Counted from the stretch's first letter, positions 8,299-17,480 are shown. The stretch is DNA of 64,000 bases from UBA910 sp964369145 (GCA_964369145.1 CAYJEE010000001.1:15466-79465), one strand, 5' to 3'. The notes: generated from the letters alone by a model not told the origin. Numbers and translations are program-made.

Positions 8299-9318
8299 AT
8301 GGACGAAATACATACACAAACAGAAGAACAAAAAGAGACTCTTTTACTCGAAGAGCCGTCTTTTTTTCATACGTACAAACGAGTCTTTTTGTCAGCACTT
8401 ATCGCTTTGTGTGCATTGAGTGTGGTGGTGTATGTATCCGTGTGGAGAACTCCAGGAGATTTCCCTGTGCACACTGTCGTTACAGTAAAAACAGGTGAGA
8501 GTTTGGAAGTTGTCACCCAAAAATTCACAACACTGCGGTTGATCCGTTCACCGTTTGTGTTTCGAAGTTTGGTGATTTTACTTGGTGGAGAAAAAAAGGT
8601 AACTGCGGGAGATTATTTGTTGACTGACCGGGAAAGCCCGCTTACGTTGGCGTGGCGTATTATGGAAGGTAAGTTTGGTATGGAACCCATAAAAGTGACA
8701 ATACCTGAAGGGCTAAATAATGAAGAAATTTCTGCTATTCTTGGTAAAAAATTAGTAGTATTTGATAAGGTATCTTTTGAAAGAGAAGCAGTCAAAAGAG
8801 AAGGGTATTTGTTTCCTGATACATACTTTTTTCCACCTACAGCAAAACCAGAAGAAGTGATTGGTCGTATGGAGGATAACTTTACAGAAAAAATAAAAAG
8901 TCTCGAAGCTGATATTCAAGCATTTGGTAAGTCGTTGTCTGATGTGGTGATTATGGCATCGATTCTTGAAGGTGAAGCGAAAGATACTGAGTCGAGACGT
9001 ATCGTAGCGGGGATTTTGTGGAAAAGAATTTCAATCGGTATGCCGCTTCAGGTGGATGCAACGTTTAAATATATTAATGGAAAGGATAGTTCTACTCTTA
9101 CGCTTGAAGATTTAAAGACGGATTCTGCATACAATACATATACAAATAGAGGGCTTCCACCAACACCGATCAATAATCCAGGAATAGATGCGCTTTTGGC
9201 TGCAGTAAATCCAATCAAAACAGATTATTTGTATTTTCTTACAGGTAAAGATGGGAAAATGTATTATGCAAAAACTTTTGAACAGCATAAAGTTAATAAG
9301 CAGAAGTATTTGAAGTAA
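8299..9318 (+). CDS. mltG: Endolytic murein transglycosylase MltG
   Basis: The 339-aa length is typical for MltG (YceG-like). A short cytosolic N-terminus is followed by one membrane anchor (about residues 34-52) and an extracytoplasmic catalytic domain. The conserved segment ASILEGEA includes the catalytic glutamate position (E224 by my count), and the family motif NRGLPPTPINNPG follows. MltG cleaves nascent glycan strands near the inner membrane and sets glycan length. The gene lies 3 nt after its neighbour, with no separate promoter visible. The assignment is confident. Confidence 0.93.
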   Translation: MDEIHTQTEEQKETLLLEEPSFFHTYKRVFLSALIALCALSVVVYVSVWRTPGDFPVHTVVTVKTGESLEVVTQKFTTLRLIRSPFVFRSLVILLGGEKKVTAGDYLLTDRESPLTLAWRIMEGKFGMEPIKVTIPEGLNNEEISAILGKKLVVFDKVSFEREAVKREGYLFPDTYFFPPTAKPEEVIGRMEDNFTEKIKSLEADIQAFGKSLSDVVIMASILEGEAKDTESRRIVAGILWKRISIGMPLQVDATFKYINGKDSSTLTLEDLKTDSAYNTYTNRGLPPTPINNPGIDALLAAVNPIKTDYLYFLTGKDGKMYYAKTFEQHKVNKQKYLK

Positions 9319-9324
9319 ATTTTC

Positions 9325-9430
9325 AAACCCTTACATATGTTTTTTGGAGCACGCATAAATTTCTGCTGAAATTTTGCTCAGTCTCGGCTACCCGCCTTGC
9401 GAAGTCTCCAAAAAATATATGTAAGGGTTT
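9325..9430. repeat. Long intergenic hairpin with 25-bp arms
   Basis: Arms at 9325-9349 and 9406-9430 pair at 24 of 25 positions. The 56-nt interior contains a smaller inverted repeat (AAATTTC/GAAATTT). It fills most of the mltG-mnmA gap. The outer arms end in A/T-runs and could act as a bidirectional terminator. It resembles the GTAC-core palindromes in size but lacks their core. Confidence 0.6.
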
Positions 9431-9467
9431 TCTGGCTACTTACTATAAGTATGCTATAAATAAAGTA

Positions 9468-10577
9468 ATGCAAAAGAAAACTAAGGTTTTTGTGGGGGTT
9501 TCTGGGGGAGTGGATAGCTCTGTTGCTTTGGCATTGCTTCAGAAAGACGGATATGACGTTACGGGGGTGTTTTTGAAGGTCTGGAGCCCTGATTTTCTTC
9601 CGTGTGAGTGGCGAGATGAACGTCGCAGTGCGATGCGAGTCTGTGCCCATCTTGGTGTTCCATTTGTAACTCTTGATTGTGAAAAAGAATACAAAGATAT
9701 GGTGGTTGACTATATGCTATCTGAGTACAAGGCAGGGCGCACCCCAAACCCTGATGTATTTTGTAATAAATATGTAAAGTTTGGTGTGTTTTTGAAAAAG
9801 GCCCTTGAACTTGGGGCAGACTATGTGGCGACCGGACATTATGCGCAAATTTCCGAAGGTGTTTCCTCGGGATCACACGATGTAACTCCTCGGGAAATTT
9901 GCTTACTTGAAGCAGAAGACAAAGATAAAGATCAGTCATACTTTCTTTCACAGCTCGGACAACATGAGCTTTCACATGCATTGTTTCCAATTGGTCATCT
10001 TAAAAAAAGCGATGTGCGAAAAATCGCAGCACAACTCAACTTGCCGACGGCAGAGAAAAAAGACAGCCAAGGGTTGTGTTTTATCGGCAAGGTGGATATG
10101 AAAGAATTTCTCAAGCATTACATTGAGACAAAGCCAGGAAATGTACTCGACACGTCAGCAAATATAATCGGCACTCATGATGGTGCAGAGTTGTATACTA
10201 TCGGCGAGCGTCACGGCTTTACGGTGACAGAAAAGACAGACCACGATGTGCCTTTGTTTGTGGTATCAAAAAATGTAGAAAAAAACACAATCACCGTCAG
10301 CCCTAGGGGTACCCTAGGGCCTGAAGTTTCCCCTAAGTCCAACATAGGGGAAATTGGATTAAGTGGTATGCATTGGACTTCAGGTGAAGAGGTGGATTTG
10401 AGTAAAACATACGGAGTGCGGTTTCGATATCGACAAGAAAAAGTGGACTCAACGATCATAAAAAAAGGTGAAGGGTACGCAATACAGCCAAGCAGAACTC
10501 AGGATGATATTGCCTCCGGGCAAATTGCGGTGATTTATGATGGAGGTGTGTGTGTTGGTGCCGGAGTTGTTATATAA
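9468..10577 (+). CDS. mnmA: tRNA 2-thiouridine(34) synthase MnmA
   Basis: This 369-aa enzyme puts sulfur on U34 of tRNAs for Glu, Gln and Lys. The PP-loop SGGVDSS lies near residues 12-18. The two catalytic cysteines are C99 (NPDVFCNKYVKFG) and C204 (GLCFIG). TATAAA at 9455-9460 ends 7 nt before the ATG. Two insertions relative to the usual family pattern are built on palindromic DNA: residues around SEGVSSGSHDVTPRE (about 9855-9900) and SPRGTLGPEVSPKSNIGEI (10300-10355). The latter includes CCCTAGGGGTACCCTAGGG. Confidence 0.93.
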   Translation: MQKKTKVFVGVSGGVDSSVALALLQKDGYDVTGVFLKVWSPDFLPCEWRDERRSAMRVCAHLGVPFVTLDCEKEYKDMVVDYMLSEYKAGRTPNPDVFCNKYVKFGVFLKKALELGADYVATGHYAQISEGVSSGSHDVTPREICLLEAEDKDKDQSYFLSQLGQHELSHALFPIGHLKKSDVRKIAAQLNLPTAEKKDSQGLCFIGKVDMKEFLKHYIETKPGNVLDTSANIIGTHDGAELYTIGERHGFTVTEKTDHDVPLFVVSKNVEKNTITVSPRGTLGPEVSPKSNIGEIGLSGMHWTSGEEVDLSKTYGVRFRYRQEKVDSTIIKKGEGYAIQPSRTQDDIASGQIAVIYDGGVCVGAGVVI

Positions 10578-10601
10578 TTGAAAAAGAAGGAGGTTCACTA
10601 A

Positions 10602-10790
10602 ATGATAACCGGACGAGAAAGAAAGTTTCGAAGAAAGATAAAAAAACTTTCCAAGGAAGAAGAGCGAGCTCGAGATGAACGTTTTCGTGAAGCGGTTGCT
10701 CGACTGGAAGCTGATCCAGAATACATTGCATTACAGGCTGCTTGCCGAAGAGCTGATGAAAGAGGGCCTAATGTTAAATGTACCGTTTAG
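10602..10790 (+). CDS. Small charged hypothetical protein, 62 aa
   Basis: I do not recognise it. The protein is very rich in Arg, Lys and Glu (RERKFRRKIKKLSKEEERAR) and probably helical. A very strong Shine-Dalgarno (AAGGAGG at about 10587-10593) fixes the ATG at 10602, and a hairpin terminator follows the stop. It may be transcribed from within or after mnmA, whose stop is 24 nt upstream. It belongs to the class of small Shine-Dalgarno/terminator genes. Confidence 0.7.
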   Translation: MITGRERKFRRKIKKLSKEEERARDERFREAVARLEADPEYIALQAACRRADERGPNVKCTV

Positions 10791-10794
10791 GTGC

Positions 10795-10832
10795 AGAAGG
10801 AGGGTGCGTTGTACACGCCCCTCTTTTGTTTT
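10795..10832 (+). terminator. Terminator after the 62-aa gene
   Basis: GGAGGGTGCGT, a 3-nt loop and ACACGCCCCTCT are followed by TTTGTTTTTT. Confidence 0.65.
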
Positions 10833-10860
10833 TTCGTAAAAATTTTGTGATAATACAGTG

Positions 10861-11685
10861 ATGGATATTCTTATTACAAAAGCGGATGGTACAAAAGAAA
10901 AATTCGATGTTTCAAAGCTCGAAGGGTCTCTTAAGAGAGCAGGAGCAAATTCTAAAGTCGTTTCAGATATTATTGCTACTGTAGAAAAAGATTTGTTTGA
11001 AGGTGTTACGACCAAAGAAATCTATCATCATGCATTTGACCTTCTAAAAAAAGAGGAGAAACCGATTGCACTCAAGTACTCACTCAAACGAGCGATTATG
11101 GAGCTCGGGCCGTCTGGTTTTCCGTTTGAAAAATTTATTGCAGAAATATTTAAATACAAAGGCTACACAGCAGAGACAGGGAAGATAGTCAAAGGTTTTT
11201 GTGTGGAGCATGAAGTGGATGTGGTGGCGTGGAATAAAGAAAAACTAGTGATGTGTGAAGCAAAATTTCACAACGACCCCGGTATGAAATCTGATCTTAA
11301 AGTTGCTCTCTATGTAAAAGCGCGTTTTGATGATTTGCGAAAAATGACTTTTAAATACGGAAAGGAGCGCAGGCTTGATGAAGGATGGCTCGTAACAAAT
11401 ACAAAGTTTTCTTCGACTGCAATCGAGTATGGATCGTGCCAAGGTGGACTCATTATGGTGGGATGGAACTATCCTCCTCGAGGCAATCTCCATGATCTCG
11501 TCCTGGAAGCAAAGCTACATCCGGTGACGTGCCTCACTTCACTAACAGGTCGAGAAAAGAAATTTCTACTCCAGCAAGGTTTGGTGCTCTGTAAATCAAT
11601 CCTCGAAAACCCTGGACTCCTGCCACTAATGGGACTTTCACCAGTGAAGGCAAAGAAGGTGCTTGAAGAAATTGAAATGTTGTAA
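10861..11685 (+). CDS. ATP-cone and Mrr-type PD-(D/E)XK nuclease-like protein
   Basis: This 274-aa protein has an ATP-cone domain at residues about 1-85 (ITKADGTKEKFDVSKLEGSL). It is followed by an Mrr_cat-like restriction endonuclease fold. The catalytic pattern is visible as D120 (HEVDVVAW) and E133-x-K135 (CEAKFH). The combination of a nucleotide-sensing ATP cone with an Mrr nuclease is known in several bacteria without a firm role; DNA repair or defence are possibilities. I chose the ATG at 10861, not the GTG at 10858. TAATAC lies only a few bases upstream, suggesting a leaderless mRNA. Confidence 0.8.
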   Translation: MDILITKADGTKEKFDVSKLEGSLKRAGANSKVVSDIIATVEKDLFEGVTTKEIYHHAFDLLKKEEKPIALKYSLKRAIMELGPSGFPFEKFIAEIFKYKGYTAETGKIVKGFCVEHEVDVVAWNKEKLVMCEAKFHNDPGMKSDLKVALYVKARFDDLRKMTFKYGKERRLDEGWLVTNTKFSSTAIEYGSCQGGLIMVGWNYPPRGNLHDLVLEAKLHPVTCLTSLTGREKKFLLQQGLVLCKSILENPGLLPLMGLSPVKAKKVLEEIEML

Positions 11686-11696
11686 ATTATAAAAGA

Positions 11697-11725
11697 AAAA
11701 AGCGCAGCCGGTAGGCTGCGCTTTT
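11697..11725. terminator. Bidirectional terminator
   Basis: AAAAGCGCAGCC, GGTA and GGCTGCGCTTTT form a perfect stem with A/T tracts on both sides. It serves the convergent genes ending at 11685 and 11746. Confidence 0.8.
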
Positions 11726-11745
11726 GATTTGTATCCTTACTTTGG

Positions 11746-13485
11746 TTAGATAAGGATTTGTTGTTTTTCGACATATTCCATGTAGAGACCTGATTTCTCT
11801 AAGAGTTCTCGGTGAGTTCCTGTTGCGGCAATCTCACCGCGATCATTAAGAACAATAATCCGGTCCACTCCTTGTATTGTCGAGAGACGATGGGTGATTA
11901 TGATGGTAGTTCGTCCTAAACACACCTCGTTGATGGTTGCTTGGACATAAGCTTCAGTGATGGCATCCAGGGCTGATGTTGGTTCATCAAGCACTAGTAT
12001 CTTTGCATCACTTGCAAGAGCTCTGGCAATAGCAATTCGTTGCTTTTCCCCTCCACTGAGTCGATTACCCATTTCACCAACTTGGGTCAAGAGACCTTTG
12101 CTGAATTTTGAGAGATCGAGTTTGACAGAGGCACAGAGCTTCAGGAGTTTTTCTTGTGAAAGAGGTGCTGGTGCTCCCATGTTGATGTTGTCTTCTATGG
12201 TCATTTCCATTGTCAGACAACCTTGATCAACCAATGCAATGTGGCTCCGTAAATCATGGATGTCCACTGCACAGAGATCATGACCGTCGATTTGAACAAC
12301 ACCGGCCGTCGGATCGTAAGCTCTCACCAGGAGACTTAAGATTGTACTTTTGCCGGAGCCAGAAGCGCCGACAATCGCAACCTTTTCTCCCACATGAACA
12401 TGGAAGGAGATATCCCTGAGAACTGGAGTTGAATCCATTTCGCCTTCCTCTGCAGGATAACTAAACGAAACATGTTTGAATTCAATGAATCCTGCAACCT
12501 TTTCAAGACGAACAGGGTGAGGGATTTCATGTATTGCAGGTGAAGTGTTTATGAGATCGAGAAACCTTTCGGCTGAGGTCGATTCAATTAAAGCATTTTG
12601 GTATTTCTCACCCAAGGCTTCGATTTTCTCGAATACCTGCTCCCACCACATTCGTGCTGTTACCAGCTCGCCCGCAGTAAGTTTGTTTTCGTAGTACAAG
12701 TAGATGCAGGTGACCATGGCAATATACTTACTGGCAACAAGAATCATGTACATCAGCTCATTTCGCACAGCGATATATGTGTTCGTTGCTTTCGATACTT
12801 CCACTGATTGCTGGTAGATTTTTCGGTACCTTTCTCTCATTGCGTCCTCTTTCGAAAACGCTTTTACCAGAGGCGCACCTGCAAGTAGGTCGCCACGTTG
12901 TTTTGATGAAACCAAGTCTTTCTTCTGACGGAGCTTGATTCGCGGGACGTACTTTTTGCGCATGTGCCATACAGTCAGTCCATAAACCAAGAGCCCAGTC
13001 ATAATAATGAGACCGACAGGTAGATGAAGGCTAAGAAGAATAACAATGGTGATTATTACTCGACTGATTACGGGAGCGATATCTGTAACCAGTAAGGTCG
13101 CTAGCGTTTGTAGTGAGTGCTCCCCGGTTGAAATTATCTCTCGGGACATTCCACTACTCATTTCCTTTAATTGACCGATTGAAAACAAGAAGTACTGATT
13201 AATCGTCTTCATCCGTAGGTATTCCTGAATAGGGAACCAGACTTTGTTGAGGTTCACCTTTTGGCGTAACAGACGGATTACAGACCTTGAGACGCCAATC
13301 GCGGGGTCCAAGGATGCAATCGCTACAACTAGCCAAATATTTTGGCGTTTAACCATTGCGTCCATCATTATTCCTAACACAAAAGGGAAGGCCATGCCTA
13401 AAAGAGACATGACAAAATTGAGGCTGACGAGGGCGGCAACACTTAGTTTGTGGTTGCCAAAAATCATAACAATGTACTTGAGCAC
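11746..13485 (-). CDS. ABC transporter, fused permease and ATPase (exporter type)
   Basis: This 579-aa half-transporter has an N-terminal six-helix membrane domain (about residues 1-300) and a C-terminal ATPase. The ATPase shows Walker A GASGSGKST near 371, signature LSGGEKQR near 475, Walker B ILVLDEP with the catalytic Glu near 495, and the H-loop ITHRLST. It probably acts as a homodimer; the substrate cannot be told from sequence (lipid, peptide or drug). The start is a GTG at 13485, preceded by AGGAG. A promoter TTGACA-18-TATAAT lies 50-80 bp upstream. Shine-Dalgarno and promoter style differ from the core genes around it. Confidence 0.9.
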   Translation of the reverse strand: MLKYIVMIFGNHKLSVAALVSLNFVMSLLGMAFPFVLGIMMDAMVKRQNIWLVVAIASLDPAIGVSRSVIRLLRQKVNLNKVWFPIQEYLRMKTINQYFLFSIGQLKEMSSGMSREIISTGEHSLQTLATLLVTDIAPVISRVIITIVILLSLHLPVGLIIMTGLLVYGLTVWHMRKKYVPRIKLRQKKDLVSSKQRGDLLAGAPLVKAFSKEDAMRERYRKIYQQSVEVSKATNTYIAVRNELMYMILVASKYIAMVTCIYLYYENKLTAGELVTARMWWEQVFEKIEALGEKYQNALIESTSAERFLDLINTSPAIHEIPHPVRLEKVAGFIEFKHVSFSYPAEEGEMDSTPVLRDISFHVHVGEKVAIVGASGSGKSTILSLLVRAYDPTAGVVQIDGHDLCAVDIHDLRSHIALVDQGCLTMEMTIEDNINMGAPAPLSQEKLLKLCASVKLDLSKFSKGLLTQVGEMGNRLSGGEKQRIAIARALASDAKILVLDEPTSALDAITEAYVQATINEVCLGRTTIIITHRLSTIQGVDRIIVLNDRGEIAATGTHRELLEKSGLYMEYVEKQQILI

Positions 13486-13536
13486 ACGGTTCTCCTGAAG
13501 TAAGTGATGTCAAAAAACTAGAATTAGTCCGCCTGT

Positions 13537-13566
13537 ATTATAGCACACTATATATCAATTTGTCAA
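13537..13566 (-). promoter_or_regulatory. Consensus promoter of the ABC exporter
   Basis: On the minus strand, TTGACA (13561-13566) and TATAAT (13537-13542) are separated by 18 bp. The region is shared with the divergent HD gene. Confidence 0.75.
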
Positions 13567-13601
13567 GTATTTTTATTGTATAATTTTGGCATAATGGGGT
13601 G

Positions 13602-14243
13602 ATGAAATCAGCTCAAAAAAAATCGAAAAAAGCCCCAAGGAAAGCCACATCTGGAGACATCAAAAATATCACAAACTTTCTCTTTGAGGTGGGGATTTTG
13701 ACCAAGACTCCTCGGAGCGGACTGCACTTTCTAGGTACTGGAGAGCAGTCGGTGGCAGAGCATGTCAATAGAGTGTGCTTTATCGGCTATATGCTTGCAC
13801 ATCTCGATGGTGAAGCGGACCTTTCAAAAGTCCTCCAGATGTGTCTTTTTCACGACATTACGGAAACACGAATTTCTGACCTCAACTATATTCATCAGAA
13901 ATATGTCGTACGAAAAGAACATGAGGCGATGGTAGATATTTCAAATTCGATTCCATTTGGTGAAAATGTTTTCGCTACACTTGCCGAGTATGAAAAAAGA
14001 GAAAGCAAGGAGTCTTTGATTGTAAAAGATTCTGATAATCTCGAGTGGATCCTTACGCTCAAAGAAGAATTTGATAAAGGAAATGAGCGAGCATTGAGTT
14101 GGATTCTGCCCGCGATCAAAAGACTTAAAACTCCGCATGCTCAAAGTATCGCTAAAGAAATTATGAAGACGGATGCAAATGATTGGTGGTTTAGTAAGAA
14201 AGAGCAAAAAGATTCATGGTGGGTTAATAGAGGAAAAAAGTAA
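13602..14243 (+). CDS. HD-domain hydrolase (YfbR-like)
   Basis: This 213-aa HD superfamily protein has the first metal ligand in EQSVAEHVNRV and the HD pair in CLFHDITETR, followed by a later D (VKDSDNLEW). This order matches the HD_3/YfbR group, whose known members are 5'-deoxynucleotidases. Activity on nucleotides is likely but not proven. The Lys-rich N-terminus is probably disordered. I chose the ATG at 13602, next to a GTG at 13599. A TATAAT box lies about 20 nt upstream. The M3 peptidase gene follows after 5 nt, so the two form an operon. Confidence 0.8.
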   Translation: MKSAQKKSKKAPRKATSGDIKNITNFLFEVGILTKTPRSGLHFLGTGEQSVAEHVNRVCFIGYMLAHLDGEADLSKVLQMCLFHDITETRISDLNYIHQKYVVRKEHEAMVDISNSIPFGENVFATLAEYEKRESKESLIVKDSDNLEWILTLKEEFDKGNERALSWILPAIKRLKTPHAQSIAKEIMKTDANDWWFSKKEQKDSWWVNRGKK

Positions 14244-14248
14244 TATAT

Positions 14249-16063
14249 ATGAAAAAAACTAAAGAATATTTAAATTTTTTAAACGACACATACCACAAGC
14301 TTCATAAAACATACGAAGATTTTTTTTGGCTTTCGTACATGGGTGATCACTCGATAGACGCAAAAAAAGATGAGGCGCTGGCTTCAATCGATGCTTTTAA
14401 GGCAAATAAGGAGCATCTTGAAACTGTAGAAAAATTAATAAAGGAAACAAAGGGTCCGCTTAAGGCGCGTCTTGCGCAGTGGCAGAGATTTTTTAATCAA
14501 TATCACACTCCTGCTGAGGCGGTGCCTTTAAAAAAGGAAATTGATGAACTTGAAACATTGATCAATAAAAAACATGGAGAAAGAACGGAAGGGTATGTAG
14601 ATCCGTATACAAAAAAGTTTGTAGAGGTTTCTTCTGTTCAGATGGGATCAATGATACGAACAAATCCTGATGAGAAAATCCGCAAAGCGTGTTTTGAGGG
14701 AAAAGAAAAATTGGCTACAGACTCGTTGAGCGAGTATATAAAACTAGTTACCCTTCGCAATCAGTATGCACGGATTCTTGGTTATACAGATTTTTATGAT
14801 TTCAAAGTCAAAAAAGAAGATGGAATGACAAAGAAAGAATTGTTTGGAATTTTTGATTCTATTTACGATAAAACAAAATACGCACGAAAAGATATTATAA
14901 AACTTGAAAAGACAATGCCAGGGCTTCGTAAGCCGTGGAATTTTGGCTATATGCTCGCTGGGGATTTTACAAAGGAAGAGGATCCGTATTTCCAGTTTGA
15001 TGAAGCATTGATGCGATGGGGGAGATCATTTGCAGCAATGGGGATTGATTTTAAAGAAGGGAAGCTACAGCTCGATCTGTTGGATAGAAAAGGGAAGTGG
15101 AACAACGGCTTTTGTCATTGGCCTGACTTGGTCAAATATGAAGGTACAAAAAGAATACCAGGAAGCTCAAACTTTACCTGTACTGTGGTTATGGGACAGG
15201 TTGGCTCAGGAGAAATGGGGTACAACACTCTTTTTCATGAAGGAGGTCACGCTGCACACTTGCTAAATTCTGTTCAAAAAGATGTGTGTCTCAATCATGA
15301 GTACCCTCCGATGTCGAATGCTCTCGCTGAGACTCATAGTATGTTTCTCGATACTATGTATGGAGGTATTGAGTGGCAGACTCGATATGCAAAAAATGCA
15401 AAAGGTGAAGCGTACCCTTTCGAACTTTTTGAGAAAATGGTCCGAAAGCTTCATGTACTACGTCCACTTGATTTAAATGGGATCATTGCTGTGTCTGTAT
15501 TCGAAAAAGAAATCTACGAGACTAAAAAACTAACTCCAGAAAAAGTGATCAGTATTGCACATAAAAATTTCAAAAAATATTTTGAGCGATCAGAAGACTC
15601 ACTTATGCTTCTCAATGTGCCTCATATTTACGGATGGGATTCTTCCGGCTCATATCATGGGTATGGACTTGCAACTCTCGCGCTCTCACAATGGAGAAAA
15701 TATTTCTTTAAAAAGTACGGGTATATTGTCGACAATCCAAAAGTGGGGAAAGAAATGGAAAAGGTATGGAAACTTGGGTCGTTAAAAACATTTAATGAGT
15801 TTGTAAAAATTATTACCGGTGAAAAACTAAAACCAACTGCGTATTTGGAACATATGACTGCTTCTATTCCACAAATACTAAAGGGCGCACAAGAAAAAAT
15901 TGCTCGTCTTAAAAAGGTAAAGGAGTATACAAAAAAAGTAGATTTGAAGGCTTCGATTTCAATGGTTCACGGTAAAGATGAGATTTGTAATAACAAGAAA
16001 AGTTTTGAAGATATGGCAGAGAAATATAAAGCGTGGCTCAAAACCCAATCTATTCAAAAATAG
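14249..16063 (+). CDS. M3 family oligoendopeptidase
   Basis: This 604-aa zinc metallopeptidase has the HExxH site HEGGH at residues 330-334 and a downstream glutamate in ALAETHSMF (about 361) as third ligand. The long helical N-terminal half is typical of the M3 (thimet oligopeptidase/PepF) fold. No signal peptide is present, so it probably degrades peptides in the cytosol, useful in an organism that imports its amino acids. It is encoded 5 nt after the HD gene with no promoter of its own. Confidence 0.9.
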   Translation: MKKTKEYLNFLNDTYHKLHKTYEDFFWLSYMGDHSIDAKKDEALASIDAFKANKEHLETVEKLIKETKGPLKARLAQWQRFFNQYHTPAEAVPLKKEIDELETLINKKHGERTEGYVDPYTKKFVEVSSVQMGSMIRTNPDEKIRKACFEGKEKLATDSLSEYIKLVTLRNQYARILGYTDFYDFKVKKEDGMTKKELFGIFDSIYDKTKYARKDIIKLEKTMPGLRKPWNFGYMLAGDFTKEEDPYFQFDEALMRWGRSFAAMGIDFKEGKLQLDLLDRKGKWNNGFCHWPDLVKYEGTKRIPGSSNFTCTVVMGQVGSGEMGYNTLFHEGGHAAHLLNSVQKDVCLNHEYPPMSNALAETHSMFLDTMYGGIEWQTRYAKNAKGEAYPFELFEKMVRKLHVLRPLDLNGIIAVSVFEKEIYETKKLTPEKVISIAHKNFKKYFERSEDSLMLLNVPHIYGWDSSGSYHGYGLATLALSQWRKYFFKKYGYIVDNPKVGKEMEKVWKLGSLKTFNEFVKIITGEKLKPTAYLEHMTASIPQILKGAQEKIARLKKVKEYTKKVDLKASISMVHGKDEICNNKKSFEDMAEKYKAWLKTQSIQK

Positions 16064-16102
16064 TTGAAAACTTATTTCCGGAAAAAAGAAAAAGTAGAAA
16101 CA

Positions 16103-16131
16103 AAAATCCGCTTCTCCAGGGCGGATTTTGT
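16103..16131. terminator. Hairpin between convergent genes
   Basis: AAAATCCGC and GCGGATTTT form the stem, with A and T tracts on both sides. It terminates the M3 peptidase operon on plus and the secreted protein at 16154 on minus. Confidence 0.65.
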
Positions 16132-16153
16132 CCGTCTGAAGAAGCGGTTTGGT

Positions 16154-16735
16154 TTATTCACCTTTGAAGTAGGTGAAGCGAAGACCGAGCAGGGCATTGG
16201 TGCGCCCTTTCTCGTCCCAGGTAATAGTGGGACGTATAGAAGGTGTCCACCTGCCGATTGGGTTTAGACGATATTCTGCCCGCACGCCGTGACCAAGGAA
16301 GGCCTGGCTGTGGGTGCCGACAGACCAACGTTCGCTGAGTTTTACGTCAGTCAGGGTAAGATACCAGTAACCAGTCACCCCTTTGTCTTCGTAGATGACG
16401 AAGACGTAGCACCGACCCTTATTGGCGTACAGGTATGACCCAATACGCATTTTGCTGGTGGTCTGCTCAACTCCGCCACCGACTCCGACTTGGAGCCAGC
16501 TTGTGGGTTTGGCATAACCACCCACGTAGGCTTGACGATAGTTTGTTCCTATCTGCCCCCAGCCAAAGAGGCCAGTGTGTTTGGTGAGGCTTTGTTGTGC
16601 CCACACCGTATTTGTCTGGCTGTCTGCCCCTGCACTTTTGAAGGTGCTGTACGATTCAGTAAAAATGAATGTCTCAGCGTTTGTTTTTTGGCAAAAAAAC
16701 AAACAAAAAACGAACAAGAATATGAAGGTTCGCAT
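16154..16735 (-). CDS. Secreted beta-rich protein, unknown
   Basis: This 193-aa protein has a clear signal peptide (MRTFIFLFVFCLFFCQKTNA, predicted cut after NA). The mature part alternates polar and aromatic/hydrophobic residues (LQVGVGGGVEQT, YWYLTLTDVKL, ALLGLRFTYF) like a small beta-barrel or beta-sandwich and ends with an aromatic-containing strand. An outer-membrane-like protein would be odd in a presumed monoderm. AT-rich promoter TTGACA-18-TATTAT and GGAG upstream of the ATG are clear. I cannot assign a family. Confidence 0.75.
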   Translation of the reverse strand: MRTFIFLFVFCLFFCQKTNAETFIFTESYSTFKSAGADSQTNTVWAQQSLTKHTGLFGWGQIGTNYRQAYVGGYAKPTSWLQVGVGGGVEQTTSKMRIGSYLYANKGRCYVFVIYEDKGVTGYWYLTLTDVKLSERWSVGTHSQAFLGHGVRAEYRLNPIGRWTPSIRPTITWDEKGRTNALLGLRFTYFKGE

Positions 16736-16751
16736 GGGTTCTCCGTGTATT

Positions 16752-16781
16752 ATAATAGCATATATAATGTGTACTTGTCAA
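16752..16781 (-). promoter_or_regulatory. Promoter of the secreted beta-rich protein
   Basis: On the minus strand, TTGACA (16776-16781), an 18-bp spacer and TATTAT (16752-16757). Confidence 0.65.
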
Positions 16782-16819
16782 GTTTTTGGTTCATCTAAAC
16801 TATATGGTAAACTAAAGTC

Positions 16820-17242
16820 ATGTGGATACTTTATGCACTTATCTCAGCGCTTTTTGCAGGCATGGTGGCGGTCTTTGGAAAGCTTGGGCTTAAGAATATT
16901 GATTCGACTCTTGCGACTACAGTGCGCTCATTTATCATGGCGGGGTTTCTCGGGGTGACCGCTCTTGCACTGAAAAAGTTTCAAGGTTTTTCACTTTCAA
17001 CATTTACGGGGCGTGAGTGGGCGTATATTGCACTCTCTGGTGTAGCGGGAGCACTCTCATGGCTCTTTTACTTCGTGGCACTCAAAAATGGAACTGCGGT
17101 GACTGTCTCTGCGATCGACCGATTGAGTATTGTCTTTGTGCTCGTATTTGCAGCACTCTTTTTAGGCGAAGGGTTTACCTTGTGGAAAGTGGTGGGTGTG
17201 CTCTGTATTGCACTTGGTGCTTTCTTGACTACTTTGAAATAG
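16820..17242 (+). CDS. EamA/DMT-type transporter, single-domain
   Basis: At 140 aa it is a half-size EamA (drug/metabolite transporter) unit. About five hydrophobic helices start at residue 2 (WILYALISALFAGMVAVFGK) and end with GVLCIALGAFLTTL. The motif ALSWLFYFVALKNGTAVTVS is typical of the family. Single-domain members are thought to act as dimers. A TAAACT box ends about 6 nt before the ATG. Substrate unknown. Confidence 0.85.
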   Translation: MWILYALISALFAGMVAVFGKLGLKNIDSTLATTVRSFIMAGFLGVTALALKKFQGFSLSTFTGREWAYIALSGVAGALSWLFYFVALKNGTAVTVSAIDRLSIVFVLVFAALFLGEGFTLWKVVGVLCIALGAFLTTLK

Positions 17243-17260
17243 GTTGTATGATGTATATAG

Positions 17261-17470
17261 ATGTTTTATCGAGCCAGGAAGTATCTAGAGGCTGCTCTAC
17301 TGTGGGTAGCTTTTATTCTTGTTTTGAGCTTTGCATTTTCGGTGATTGTGCCTAATTTTTTACGTGCTAAGCTTGAAGCTAGCGGGAAAAACTTCAGGGT
17401 CCGCTTTGAGCGGATTTGCAAGAGGATCATTCGGTACCTCGAGTCCGAGCCGTTCGCGTATCGGATGTAG
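17261..17470 (+). CDS. Small single-pass membrane protein, 69 aa
   Basis: I do not recognise this protein. It has one membrane helix (LEAALLWVAFILVLSFAFSV, about residues 9-28) and a positively charged tail (ERICKRIIRYLES). TATGAT lies about 7 nt before the ATG. A terminator hairpin follows at 17481. It may be a real small gene, but no homology supports it. Confidence 0.5.
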   Translation: MFYRARKYLEAALLWVAFILVLSFAFSVIVPNFLRAKLEASGKNFRVRFERICKRIIRYLESEPFAYRM

Positions 17471-17480
17471 GTTGTAGTGT

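Noticed and set aside
16064..16267. 67-aa ORF after the M3 peptidase
   Set aside because: It starts at a TTG right behind the stop, runs through the terminator and overlaps the secreted-protein gene on the other strand.
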